64,000 nt of DNA from Ifrita kowaldi (taxonomy: Eukaryota > Chordata > Aves > Passeriformes > Cinclosomatidae), in the NCBI GenBank assembly GCA_013398055.1, contig VZRS01014294.1:114196-178195 (forward strand). Direction: 5' to 3'. Below the pieces are notes generated by a model. The model was not told where the DNA came from and ran no database searches. It saw only the letters and a list, made by a program, of their open reading frames with translations. Below, piece after piece: positions 53,276 through 64,000 of this stretch; position 1 is the stretch's first letter, and every line of letters begins with the position of its first letter. The translations under genes were made by a program, and so were the position numbers.

Positions 53276-53901
53276 GCAGAAGAGTAATTCTGACCACCTG
53301 GGACAGGGCACCCCTAGATGTACCTACAGACTGGGGAACAAGAGACTGGGGAGCAGCACTGTGAAAGGGACCTGGGGATCCTGGCTGACAGAAAGTTGGA
53401 TATGAGTCAGCAGTGCCCTGGCAGCCAGGAGTGCCAGCTGTGTCCTGGGGTGAATTAAGTAAAATATCACCAGACAGCCAAGGGAGGGGATTGTCCAAAT
53501 CTGCTCTGCATTGGGGCATCTCACCTTGAATATTGTGCGCAGTTTTGAGGGCAGACCTCAACACAATCTACAGCTTCCTAACGAGAGGAAAGGGAGGGGC
53601 AGGTACTGACCTCTTTCCTCTGGTGACCACAGATAGGACCTGGGGGAACACCATGAAGTTGTGCCAGGGAAGGTTTAGGCTGGATGTCAGGAAAAGGTTC
53701 CTCACTCACAGGGTGGCTGGGCACTGGAACAGGCGCCCCAGCAAACTGGTCCCAGCACCAGCCTGACAGAGTTCAAGAAGTGCTTGGACAATGCTCTCTG
53801 CTACATAGGGTGATTCTTGGGGCTGTTCTGTGCAGGCCAGGAGTTTGACTTCAATGATCCTTGTGGGTCACTTCCACCTCAGGATATTCTATGATTTCAT
53901 G
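53276..53901 (+). mobile_element. CR1 LINE copy, 5'-truncated 3' fragment, antisense to GPM6A
   Basis: The plus strand reads from the late ORF2 region (ATGAGTCAGCAGTGCCCTGG at about 53402, then GTGCGCAGTTTTGAGG). It continues through a frame at 53533-53766 with TTDRTWGNTMKLCQGRFRLD then RKRFLTHRVAGHWNR, related to the CR1 ORF2 C-terminus, to a 3' end in ATTCTATGATTTCATG at 53901. Wording differs from the neighbouring copies (CAGACTGGGGAACAAGAGAC), so it probably belongs to a different CR1 subfamily. Some internal sequence seems missing between about 53455 and 53480. The left limit is approximate. Confidence 0.88.
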
Positions 53902-54860
53902 AAAAATCATACGCAGCGGTATGAACCCAGGTGACAAGAATTATACTAGAAAATCTATGTAAACAAATAAATATCTCTTCCATGAGAAAACTATTAAGTG
54001 TAGTTGCAATAATACAAAATAGGCATTTAAGATATTCCTCCTCTTTCATGTTCGTTTACTTCTTTTGTAAGCTCAATATGAATTATTATGGTTGTTACCT
54101 AAGCCATTTTCTTCAGGAATTTTTTCCTGTCCTATTTAATACCACTTACTGGAAATGTGTTACAAAGTGATCTGGAATGCGCTCACAAAAAACCGCTAAC
54201 TAGACAATGAGACAACAGACAAGAAAAATTTAGAATTTATATAAATTTGTTACTTTATCACATTTCATAGGATAATTCAAGCACTTTTTATGAATACTTC
54301 ATTTACTAATGACATATAAACAAAACAACTTCAAACATAGAAGATATCAGAACAAAGAATATCACTGCTTCCTTTGTGACATCTCACCCATTACATAAGC
54401 TTCATTTTCCCCACAGCACATTCATCCTAAATTATCTTCCATTAACTACTATGAGCTAGCACTTTTTCTTTCAAACAGCTCAATGGAAAAAATAAAATAT
54501 AAAATTCTAAAATACTTAATATTTGCATAGAAATATGCCAGTTACATGCTTTATCTTCATCTTTCACACTTCATTTGCAACAACATTTAATATTTAAGCT
54601 GTTTAGGCAAAAGGCTCCTTTTATTCATAGAAGCCAATAGATTTTAAGTGCTTTATTTATATATACAAAATGTATACCCATTAAGATTTTGAATTTAGTA
54701 TCCCATGTATCTTAATTCTATAGAAAAGGCAGAAAACAAGTGTGTGTGTTAAACTGAAACACTCTTTGAATATTCAAAAGGACCATCAACCCCAGAATCT
54801 CAGCAACTGGGAGTATCAGCTGAATTTTTAGAATGATTTTTGCATTCTCATATTGCATTT
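53902..54860 (-). other. GPM6A upstream intron between CR1 copies
   Basis: About 960 bp of AT-rich sequence. The plus-strand open frame at 53931-54170 is hydrophobic and unrecognised and is probably chance. Nothing else was seen. Confidence 0.65.
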
Positions 54861-55357
54861 CCAGCTCTGGGGCTCCCAGCATAAGAAGGATGGGCACTTG
54901 TTGGAGCAAGTCCAGAGGAGAGCCATGAAGATGAAGTAGTTCCCTCCTACAGAGTCAGGCTGAGACAGTTTTTCAGCCTGGAGAAGGCTCTGGGGAGGCT
55001 TTTAGCAGCCTTCCAGTACCTAAAAAGGGCTGACAAGACAGCTGGAGAGGGATTTTTTACAAGGACATGTAGTGATGAAGAAGGGAGAATGGCTTTAAAC
55101 TGAAGGAGGGTAGGTTTATATTAGACGTAAGGAAGAAATTCTTTACTTTGAGAGTGCTGAGTCACATAAAATCTGTTCCAAAGAGGTTGCCTAGAAAAGT
55201 CGTGGATGTCCCATCCCTGGAAGTGTTGAAGGCCAGGTTGGATGAATTTTTTAACAACCTGGTCTAAAGGGAAGTGTCCCTGCCCATGCTGGGCATTGCA
55301 AGGTTGGAACTAGATCATCTTTAAAGGTTGCTTCCAAATCAAACCATTATATGATTT
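54861..55357 (+). mobile_element. CR1 LINE copy, 5'-truncated 3' fragment, antisense to GPM6A
   Basis: The left edge reads CCAGCTCTGGGGCTCCCAGC followed by ATAAGAAGGATGGGCACTTG. It runs through GGAGCAAGTCCAGAGGAG, CAGCCTTCCAGTACCT, GGTAGGTTTATATTAGA, CTGGAAGTGTTGAAGGCCAG and GGTTGGAACTAGATCATCTT to ATGATTT. This is the standard order of CR1 ORF2 C-terminus plus 3' UTR. Stops and indels break the frame, so it is a dead copy. Confidence 0.92.
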
Positions 55358-55559
55358 TTTAAAAAATAAAAACAAGAATACCCTTATTATGATACAAAGT
55401 GGTTACTGTTCCTATATTAAGATTGGAGGGGTTTTTTCATTCCAGTGTCAAGACTTACACATACTAAGCTACAAGTCCAAAATGACCTCGGCATCGCATC
55501 TCTTTTGCAGAATACGAAATTTTCTTGTAAGATGCACAGTTTCCCTGGTTGGGGCAAGG

Positions 55560-55594
55560 GCAAGAATTACAAGTGAAAGGACAAGAATTACAAG
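55560..55594 (+). repeat. Small tandem repeat (period 21)
   Basis: CAAGAATTACAAG occurs at 55561-55573 and 55582-55594, each followed by a GAAAGG-like word. A minor local duplication. Confidence 0.75.
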
Positions 55595-56801
55595 AAAGGC
55601 AACTATGATGGTCCTGCACAATAAGCAAACCTTCAAATTCCTATTTCAAGAATTTATTTAGTGACAGCATATTTAAAATATGTGTGCAAACACTAGACTT
55701 CCTTATCATGTTCTCTTTACTGTTCTTCTTTTTTCCCCTTCCTCTCTCTTGTCTACTCAACCTATAATTATTTTCAGTTATAGCCAACAGTTTCAGCCGA
55801 GATAGAATGGTCTCGTTTTAAGCTGACAAACAGCTCAATTGTTAGAATATACTCAGGGACATAGGAAAAGTGGGTGAGAAGGGACTTGATCCCAAGCATA
55901 TGCTGTAACCATTAATTTAGCACTCTTCATCTCTGATGCATTTTCAGATCACACTTCTCAAGATGAAACCTGGAAGTCAGCACAGGCAGAGCAACACTCT
56001 GCACGTAGATGAACAGCACAAAGATGTGAAACCCTCTAAGCCAGTTACTGGCAGCTCCATTTCCAGGATGTCTCTAATGCAACCTAAGGTATTTTGGTAC
56101 ATACACGTTTTAGAAGCCACCAGGATTAGTCAAAATGTCATGAGGTTTCGTGAGGATCAGATTAAAATGCACATACCCAAACTCTAACTCCCTTTTGGAT
56201 GAGTCCTAAGTCTTCCACTCCTTTTATACAGACAACTGCAAGGGATTCAGGCTGGGAACCTGAAAATATAGCGCTACTGTCCATCACAGCCTACATGAAA
56301 CTACTGCCACAGGAAGCCTTCCTGCCATTCCAACCCAAAGCTGAGTTGTGGGAGGTTCTCTGGGGACAAGCACCTAAGAAACGTTGGAGGAGGGGGAAGG
56401 GGGAAAAATGAAAGCCCACAAAAAAATAAACCACAAAACCAAACACCATGATGAGAAGATTTTAAATGTTCCTGTTGGTAGTAGATAGTTTTTATTCCCA
56501 CAATGTCTTTTGCAAGGAGTAGAGCATTTTTTTTCATTTTAAAGCATGGATACACTTCAGGACAAGCCTCTTCGGAAGTTCATGATGTAGACACTTTATG
56601 CAAACCCTTGACAAGGATTGCTGAGTATTTTGTGGCATTAATTGTCAAAATGTATAGCTAACGTATCTGTGGATTTAGGTCGCATACCTGTTGAAATAAA
56701 GGCATTCATATTTTGTTCTGCAGATGAACTCTGACAAAGTTATGCTCAGGTCCCAGCATTTCTACTGCAGAAACATACCACAATAAGAATTGTGCTTCCT
56801 C

Positions 56802-56851
56802 CCATTCCATTCCATTCCATTCCATTCCATTCCATTCCATTCCATTCCATT
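56802..56851. repeat. (CCATT)10 pentanucleotide microsatellite
   Basis: Ten perfect, uninterrupted CCATT units, the longest perfect simple repeat seen in the window. The perfect array suggests recent expansion and probable length polymorphism. The motif is the same pentamer (CCATT/AATGG) that underlies some vertebrate satellites, but this array is only 50 bp. Confidence 0.97.
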
Positions 56852-59800
56852 CATGTTTATTGACTTCAGCTTTTATTCCATCCCACTACTGAAGAGAAGT
56901 CAAGGGGAAGGAAGAGACCTCGGAGTCCCCAAAGAAACTTTAAAATAAAAGAGAGCAGCAGGATATGTTACAATAACATTGCCTACTACGCAAATAAGAA
57001 ACATGGAGAGAGAGGCTTTAGTGGCATTCCATTAACTCTGCAAGATCTTAAAATGCAGAAAATTGTAAATATTCTCTGTGATGTTTCAATCCAATAGGTT
57101 ATGTGCTATGTCCCTAAGAATGAAGTAAAAGTCATATCTAGCACTTCCAAAACCGGCACTCAAACAAAGATAATTGGAAAGGATACTAGAAGAAGGCCCA
57201 CCTTGCTGGAGCCCAGTAAAAGGATCTTCTCCCCACCTTTGTACACTAATTTACATATAAGTTTTACCTTTCACTTCTAGTAGGCTACTCAAAAGACATG
57301 ACATCCAGGCCAAGAAAGAGGCACACATTTCATCTTGAGGTACAAGTAAAATATTTAATCAAAATAATTTCAAAATGAAAATGCATTTGTTTCTACTCTT
57401 TCTGGAAAATTAGATGTCATTTTAGTTATGCAGCAAATCACTTGCCAAAAATCAAAGTGATAGGATTTTTAGGCTTATTTTATTTGGGGGGTCTGGGCAT
57501 TTTTGGTGCAGGGAGAAGTTATTTTTCCTTAATGTCTTAAAGATATCCTCATCTCAGACACACTTTGCTGTCTGGAAGTTGGCACCAGTTTCCTGTATTC
57601 TCACTGCAGTCCATCTGTTGGGAAAGATATCCAGTGAATATTTAAGATATACTTTGCCACAGGTACTAGCTGTCTCCATATACACAGTCTAAAGGAGAAA
57701 AGGGCATCACTGAAGGTGAACGAAATTTAGTTCCCATGTCTTTTGACAATCCAAAGTTCATCTTGGAAAATATGTAACACATTGAAAATAACAGTGCTAC
57801 AAATGGGAAATAAAAGCAGAGAAATCTGTGAGATTTAAGACTGTGCCATGTGTCCTCCACTGTCTTGTGCACCCACTTGAAAATAAACTCCTTTAGCACA
57901 GCTTCTAGAAATCTGAGTTCCCCATACCAGTGACTGGGGTTGTGGCCATTTTATTTACTGTCCCTGGCTTTTTTTGCAGCTCTGTCTCTCACATTCTTTA
58001 ATATGTTCCAATGAAATATAAAGCATTTATTCATGAACTTGAAGATATTTAAAGCCCTGCAGAGACAAATAATTTAAGATCTGACAATACATCAGTAGGT
58101 TCTGTACAGTTTTATCAATTTCTGTAAAAACAGCACAGAAAGAGTTAGAATCACAGGACTACTTGGGTCAAACTGAACAGCAATATGTCTAGCTATTTTG
58201 CTCAGAAGAGAAGCAAGCAGCAGGAAAATATTAAAGGAATACACTACAAGAAACTGGAAACTTACTAAAGGAAAAAAAAGAATCTTTTTATAAAAATAGT
58301 TCTAAAAAGCTGAAAAAAATTTTTGCATTATTTTTTACATTATTTTCCATTTATCAAGGAGCAAGCAATTCTTTCAAAAGCCACGGAGTTTCTCCAAACT
58401 TGAGCTGAAAATGAAGAAAAAGGCAAACATACTTTCAATTGCCTATATAATAATTAGGCAATAAAGGTGAAAGCTTAAAACAGTCAACTACTTTAGAAAC
58501 TGTAATAACATTTTTTAAAAATTCAAAACCTACTTCTTCTCGCTTTCACTTTTTTTAGTAGTAGTAGTATAATAATCAATTAATTTTTTTAGTTCTTCTA
58601 TTCAAAGGTTGGTTTAGTCAAACTATGCAGGGAAAGAATTAAGTCAGACAAGGACGGTTTGAGAGAAAAGGAGAAAAGAGAAAGATAAGCTACAAAGAAT
58701 ATTGGGAGAACCAAGACTTGTTAGCCCCACAATTTTTTCCCTTTTGCTTAAAATCTATGGAGAGCATAACAAGGCATTGCACCAGATCATGACTCAGTGT
58801 TCATCCAGCCTCAGTTTTAAACTTGAATCATTTTTATAGCTGATTTGCCCACCTTCTATTTCCAGCTATTTTGAGTTGAAGCCTGCCCAGTTCTTATTCG
58901 TCCAGTGTGCCATTTTTTATTAGAGCATTGACTTAGAAATATTTTCAAAACCTTTCTGAGATTCCCAAGTAGTTTGAATTTTGTTTGTGTATAAGACAGT
59001 TTCCAAACTGTATTTTTCCCGGTACTTCTGAAACATCTGCAGGCCCAAAACATGAAGTATGAAATATTTACCATGCAATGTGAGTCTACCCTCCAGAAGA
59101 AGTAACTTCTATGGATCAGCCAAGGATGTGAAGCACACAAGTTGTGAAGGTGACAAAAGCTACGTGCTATTTCAGGTCCAGATGTGCAGCATTATAACAG
59201 TGGCATTCTCAGGGATTTTTTTAAATAGCTGAGTCCTCTGTGAAAGATACAGTTAAGCCTGGCTCCGTATGCTAGCTTAGCATGAATGGCAAAACAGAGC
59301 TGGCTGTTGCCGCTGTTCCCACTTCTATGGCTGCTTTTGGGAGAATACTACTTGTAGGAATTCCTACCCGAATATAGTCTTTTAGAAAAAAAAGCTTTGC
59401 AGCTAGGGAACATTACATGCCCTCAGCTCTGTACAACTCTTTTATTTTACAAAAACAGATGGTTTTGCCAAAGTCCATTCCTCTTCCAGTCATCAGCCAC
59501 TCGACTGAAGCAAATGAACACATAGTCCATGGGGCAATGTCAGTAACAAAGCTGTTTCCCCCAGATGCAGGACTTTCATTGATGCTGTGACATGGTCAGT
59601 GGGAAAGATTTTAATCTCTCTGCAACTACAAAATTCCTTCCTTTTCCCTTCACATCCATTTTCTTCCAATTTTAGTGGTAACACACCAGCAGTCAGTGTC
59701 AACTGTAGAAATCAGTTAATTAGATCAACAATTACTATGAACTTGTGGATGTTCAGACTCGAGTTTTCTCTGTGTACAGACTATTTTTCAAAAAACTGTT

Positions 59801-60079
59801 TTAAATTCAATTATCGCAGATTTTTTTTGAACATTAGCATACATAAGGACTCCAGCAGATGGAATTCCGCTTCTTTATAGATTCACGGAACAAAGCACTT
59901 TATTAGTTGCTTTTCTATAGGGAGCTGTGGAAGAGGGGAGGAGAGAATAGCAAACCATAGCAAGATCTAAAGCAGTCATGAAATATTTATCTTTCTTCTG
60001 TTATACATTAGAACAACTGTGTCTGACTGATGTATAATATATTCAATCCCACCAAACTGATATCCAACGACTTCAGAAT

Positions 60080-60380
60080 GAAGCAGTAACAGAGTCAATT
60101 GCTGTGCAGTGCTTCTTTTTATTTGTAGGTTCGCATTTCGGTCCCTCCCACCACCACTCTAAGACAATAGACACATTAAAAAAGAGGGAAGAATCTGCTG
60201 CCTGTTTCAGCATCCAAGGGATTTTTCCTCCCTGCCCTCCAGCAAGACCCCGTGAGAGCAGCAGGCTGGGAGCCTGCTCTGCGCATGATTCCTGGACCAC
60301 TGCTGTTGCCTTGCCAACGCAAAGGGAGAACTCGAGGCTTACATTGGGCATTTCAATGCAGTGACCCACTTACTGTCTGT
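60080..60380. other. GC-richer patch with overlapping open frames, function unknown
   Basis: About 300 bp less AT-rich than the surroundings. It is open for 98 codons on the minus strand and 86 codons on the plus strand. It includes TGCGCATG near 60277, resembling an NRF1-type site. Neither peptide resembles a family I know. The open frames are probably a by-product of composition. It could be a regulatory element or a non-coding alternative first exon of the surrounding gene, but no such evidence is visible. Confidence 0.25.
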
Positions 60381-62380
60381 CAACAAATTCACTGGGACAA
60401 TAGTGAGTGTAACACATTACAGAGATTAAATCCCAGGGACTGAACTACAAAGATGTCTGGAAAAAAATCTTTGTCAGTATGAAAAGCCAGAACACTATAA
60501 ACAGAGTTAATGGTAATATGTTTTAATCCTCCAATGTATTTGTTGCTTTAAAGGAGAAATTTCTATCATGACAATCTGTATTCATTATTTGCATATTTAT
60601 TTTTTTAACTAGGTTCACAAAACTAAGTCAATATCGCCATAAGAGTAATGGGAATGAAATAGCTTTCGTATATTGCATTCCTGGCTAGAGTTGAGCAGAA
60701 TTAAGACCTAAAAACCTTCTTTCAAGCCATAAGAATGTAATGGGTAATTTAGAATATATTTGTACAGATGGTCATCGTAGGAGCAAATCGCTAGAAAAAC
60801 CCCCACAGTGATTTCTGCAAGACAGTTAGATCATAGATTTATATTTAAAAATTAACTATGTGCAGGCTAGTCACAGGTTTCCTATTCAATTCTGCCCCTT
60901 TACAAATATATTATTGCAGGCATGCTCAAAATCTTCCCTCTTCCTTCATTTCCCAGTTTCTTTCTGCTCTTTTCATTCTCTGCCAGTAGATTATTCAAAC
61001 ATAAATAATTTGCTTAAAGAGATTGGCAACTACCAAGAGAACTAAATATACATAATAGCATATTACCAAATGCAAAAAATATATGTTTAATACATGGTTA
61101 CCTACATTCTTCAGTTTCTTAGCAATATTACCCTGTGACTTTAAATGAAAATCAGCAATTTTTTTAAATGCGTGTGTCACCAGTTACCAAATGGAATTAT
61201 CTGAGGAACCATGCAGTGAGCAAAAAATAGCTGCAGCCTTCCGCAGTATCTGTAGAACAAGCTATTTTTTAACCCAACCAAGGTTTATTTATATGTTTAC
61301 TCCTAATATTTTGCATATTTCTATTAGTTGTCTGCCTGCATGAACCCATATTACAGCAATTAGATATTACCAAAATTCTTGGTTTGGATTGTTTCTCCAT
61401 CACCTACCTCCAGCAGAAATACCTTTCTGATTAACACCTAAGAGTGGGTATTGCTTCACAACCTGAAGCTGGTATTTCCAAACCTATGCGGCTTGCAGAC
61501 ACCCATAGCTTCTGTATAACATTTTTTTAAAATGATTTTCAGGAGGTGTGGGGGCATGCAAATTTTCCTTATGCCTGAAAGAGATTTCTGATACCATACA
61601 AACTTAAAGGTGAAAATTTTAGTCGAGAAAATTCAGCATGAGTGGCAAAAACTGCAATTCTAGATCATATATAATATCCCTGCAGTATTGTCTAATAGTT
61701 CAGCTAGTTTAGAGATATCATGAACGACACACCACGCTTTTACTTCCAGCCACCTTTCCCAAGCACATTCTTTATATTCCACACTACTGATCACTCAGTC
61801 CTTCCTCTGGGCTCTTCCAGCTTTATTTCTTTCCACAAAATTAAATCCCAAATCTGTCATACCTTTAAAAGGCTCTCTAGGCCCATGCTACTGTGCCATG
61901 CAAAAGTGAAATAGGGCCTCTTCTTTCTATCTCCCAGGAGGGTTATCTTTGTTTATAATCTTGTCTTATTCCACACAGACTTGAATTCATGTCTGCATTT
62001 GCTGTTTAAAATATCAGAATATTATAAAACCACGTAAGTTAAATTCTTTAAGCAATACATATTTTATCAAATCCATAAGCTCTCATTCTTTACAGATACT
62101 ACATATCAGTAATAGAGATACACAACTGTGTTGATTTTCTCTTTCCACTCTTTTCCCTTCTTCCTTACACTCAACTTCTCTCAGATGTAGGAACTTGCAT
62201 TATTATGCCAATATTTTCCAATGTAAAACACTTTTTTATTTACTAATTTCTCAAAATCAATTATTAAGGATGCATTTGGCTACGCGTGGTGTCCCTCCAG
62301 GCTGCAATCTCTAAAGTTACAGCCAAAATACCTCCCACTATTCCAAAGAGTGAAGTTAAGGAAAATATATTAATTTGCCC

Positions 62381-62575
62381 TTGGGGGTGGGAAATCTAGC
62401 AAGCTTTTCTTTGAACAACTCTAAGATTTCTTTTAGGATTTACAGGAGGGACTTGAAAATGGCAATGTGACAGGCATNTTGGGGGTGGGAAATCTAGCAA
62501 GCTTTTCTTTGAACAACTCTAAGATTTCTTTTAGGATTTACAGGAGGGACTTGAAAATGGCAATGTGACAGGCAT
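62381..62575 (+). repeat. Perfect 97-bp direct duplication separated by one N
   Basis: Positions 62381-62477 and 62479-62575 are identical over all 97 bases; both start TTGGGGGTGGGAAATCTAGC and end GGCAATGTGACAGGCAT. The only base between them is an N at 62478. Perfect identity with an N exactly at the junction is what results when two overlapping contig ends are placed side by side without merging. The duplication is therefore probably an assembly artefact. Confidence 0.95.
62478..62478. other. Ambiguous base (N) at a probable unmerged contig join
   Basis: A single N between two identical 97-bp copies; probably a minimal gap placeholder. Confidence 0.95.
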
Positions 62576-63614
62576 AATCTCAGAGCTGTGCTCTTTGAAG
62601 CATTCCTAAAAACTCCTTCAGACTTGTTCCATGAAATTTGTGATACACACAAACACACTTGGAGATTTGCTGTGTCTGTAGAACGAGTGCTGTCAGGAAT
62701 ACAGTCCAGCACACCAGGCTACAGCACACCCTCTCCTCCATCTCTGCAAAACAGGGCATAGACAGAATCACCCTGAACTGACTGCATCTTATGGAAACCC
62801 TATGGTGCCTTTGTGAAGTGGGAATATCTGCTGGTTTACCAAATGCTCACCAGGATTTCCAGTTCCTGGCAACTCTATAAGAATTAGTACAGCCTGGTCT
62901 GCTGCTCTTGATTGCAGGACATAGGAACCTTCCAGTTCCCCTCTGCTGCCCACACCAAGTAATCTGCTCTGTATCTGGCAGTCACTAAAAGGTACCTAAG
63001 TTTCTCCTCAACACATCCTTAAATGAGAGTCATTGTGAGAGAATGATTTCAGCATTCTTGCCTCCCTGGAAGTGAAGCTTTCCAAATGCTGTCAATGACA
63101 AACAGGGAGAAAGTACTACTTCTACTTTCTCTCCATTTTTCAAACCACATCTGGAAGGGGAAAATCAGACTCTACTGCATGCTGTTAGGTAGTCCTCCCT
63201 TCCACAAATCTGGCCTTTCCTAGTCATCAGCTTAGGGAAAACTCCCAGCAGATCTCAGTCCAGTGCCCCCCATCTCCATGAGAAACCACTGCAAAATACT
63301 TTCAACGTTAACAAATGATTCCTGACACTATGCTGCATTTCCCAAAGCCAAAGACTGAGGGCAGCAAGAATGAGCGAATTCCATCTTTTGTACTAGAGGA
63401 ACATTGTATGACTCATTGCACATGCTGCACTTGGCTTTTGGCAAGTATCACCAAAGAGCAGCCTTAGCAGTGGACATGCTAAAGTTGCTGCTCAAAGCAA
63501 AGCAAAGCAATGTTTTTATACAATGTTTTTATCAAAATTAATGTGTGCATCCTGTGCAGCACTGCAACCTAAATGGTGATGCTAGATAGCTAGAGAACCG
63601 TGACTGTGACAATG

Positions 63615-64000
63615 ATCAACTCCCTGATCAACTGACCCTGAAATGGTGCAGGATCTGCTTCTCCAGCTGGATCCCTGCAAATCTAAGGAGTCTGATGGGA
63701 TTCATTCCAGAATCCTGACAGAGCTGGCTGATATCATAACAAAACCTCTTGGGATGATTTTGAGCAGTCTTGGGAACCCAGAGAGGTCCCTGATCAACTG
63801 ACCCTGAAATGGTGCAGGATCTGCTTCTCCAGCTGGATCCCTGCAAATCTAAGGAGTCTGATGGGATTCATTCCAGAATCCTGACAGAGCTGGCTGATAT
63901 CATAACAAAACCCCTCGGGATGATTTTGAGCAGTCTTGGGAACCCAGAGAGGTCCCAGCCGACTGGAAACTGGCAAGCATTGTCCCAGTTTTCAAGAAGG
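63615..64000 (+). mobile_element. CR1 LINE ORF2 reverse transcriptase fragment, antisense to GPM6A, continues past the window end
   Basis: The plus strand encodes the reverse transcriptase fingers region of CR1 ORF2. A frame beginning near 63643 reads VQDLLLQLDPCKSKESDGI then HSRILTELADIITKPLG, matching the CR1 pattern (DLL..LD..KS..PDGIH.RVL.ELA). After the second copy of an internal tandem duplication the match resumes in another frame as DWKLASIVPVFKK near 63960-63999. The 166-bp duplication and the frame change show that the copy is inactive. The left limit is approximate and the element is cut by the window end. Confidence 0.9.
63621..63952 (+). repeat. 166-bp tandem duplication inside the CR1 copy
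   Basis: Units 63621-63786 and 63787-63952 are directly adjacent and differ at only two bases (CCTCTT against CCCCTC in the word after ATAACAAAA). The unit length is not a multiple of three, so the duplication shifts the reverse transcriptase frame. Both units start TCCCTGATCAACTGACCCTG, and TCCC also follows the second unit. Confidence 0.95.

Larger units (their letters stand above)
55358..63614 (-). other. GPM6A upstream intron, distal 8 kb
   Basis: AT-rich intron without a recognisable exon. It contains a short 21-bp-period repeat at 55560-55594, the (CCATT)10 microsatellite at 56.8 kb, a patch of higher GC at about 60.10-60.37 kb with overlapping open frames on both strands, and the N-marked duplication at 62.4-62.6 kb. 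No transposon was recognised before the CR1 copy at 63.6 kb. Confidence 0.6.

Noticed and set aside
58140..58200. TAGAATCACAGGACTACTTG as a possible CR1 3' end
   Set aside because: Only the first few bases match the CR1 terminal pattern, and the following sequence does not continue it.
63628..63976. Two minus-strand open frames with almost the same peptide
   Set aside because: They are antisense shadows of the CR1 reverse transcriptase. Their similarity only reflects the 166-bp tandem duplication.
1..64000. CRISPR arrays, operons, tRNA or rRNA genes, viral gene clusters
   Set aside because: No regularly spaced repeats, no cloverleaf or rRNA sequence, no clustered same-strand genes and no recognisable viral gene were seen. 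The window is vertebrate intronic DNA.

Overview
The window is AT-rich vertebrate nuclear DNA, almost certainly from a bird. The avian call rests on several degenerate CR1 LINE retrotransposons with the typical 5'-truncated structure and avian 3' ends, and on one clear exon of a vertebrate neural gene. No prokaryotic gene organisation, operon, CRISPR array, rRNA or tRNA gene was seen. Most open reading frames here are short chance frames in non-coding DNA.

The only protein-coding feature I can support is an internal exon on the minus strand at 5803-5995. It encodes the N-terminal cysteine cluster, first membrane segment and first extracellular loop of neuronal membrane glycoprotein M6-a (GPM6A, PLP/DM20/M6 family). 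Both splice sites are canonical. Sequence below 5803 is therefore the following intron, and sequence above 5995 is the preceding intron, which is at least 58 kb long within the window. No first exon (the short charged N-terminus of M6-a) and no third exon was recognised.

Layout: 1-5802, downstream intron, with a GC-richer island near 2.57-2.90 kb and a cryptic exon-like segment on the other strand at 4867-4928. 5803-5995, GPM6A exon. 5996-46317, a very long intron stretch nearly free of recognisable transposons, with simple repeats, one small CR1 tail at 32.9 kb and an N-marked repeat at 34.0 kb. 46.3-55.4 kb, a cluster of four CR1 copies in both orientations, including a head-to-head inverted pair. 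55.4-63.6 kb, more intron, with a (CCATT)10 microsatellite and an N-marked perfect 97-bp duplication at 62.4-62.6 kb. 63.6-64.0 kb, the start of another CR1 copy carrying a 166-bp tandem duplication; it runs off the window end.

I did not find a new biological system. The most checkable observations are two single-N assembly joins inside duplicated sequence, the 166-bp duplication within CR1, the inverted CR1 pair, and substitutions in the first extracellular loop of the M6-a exon relative to the mammalian protein as I remember it.
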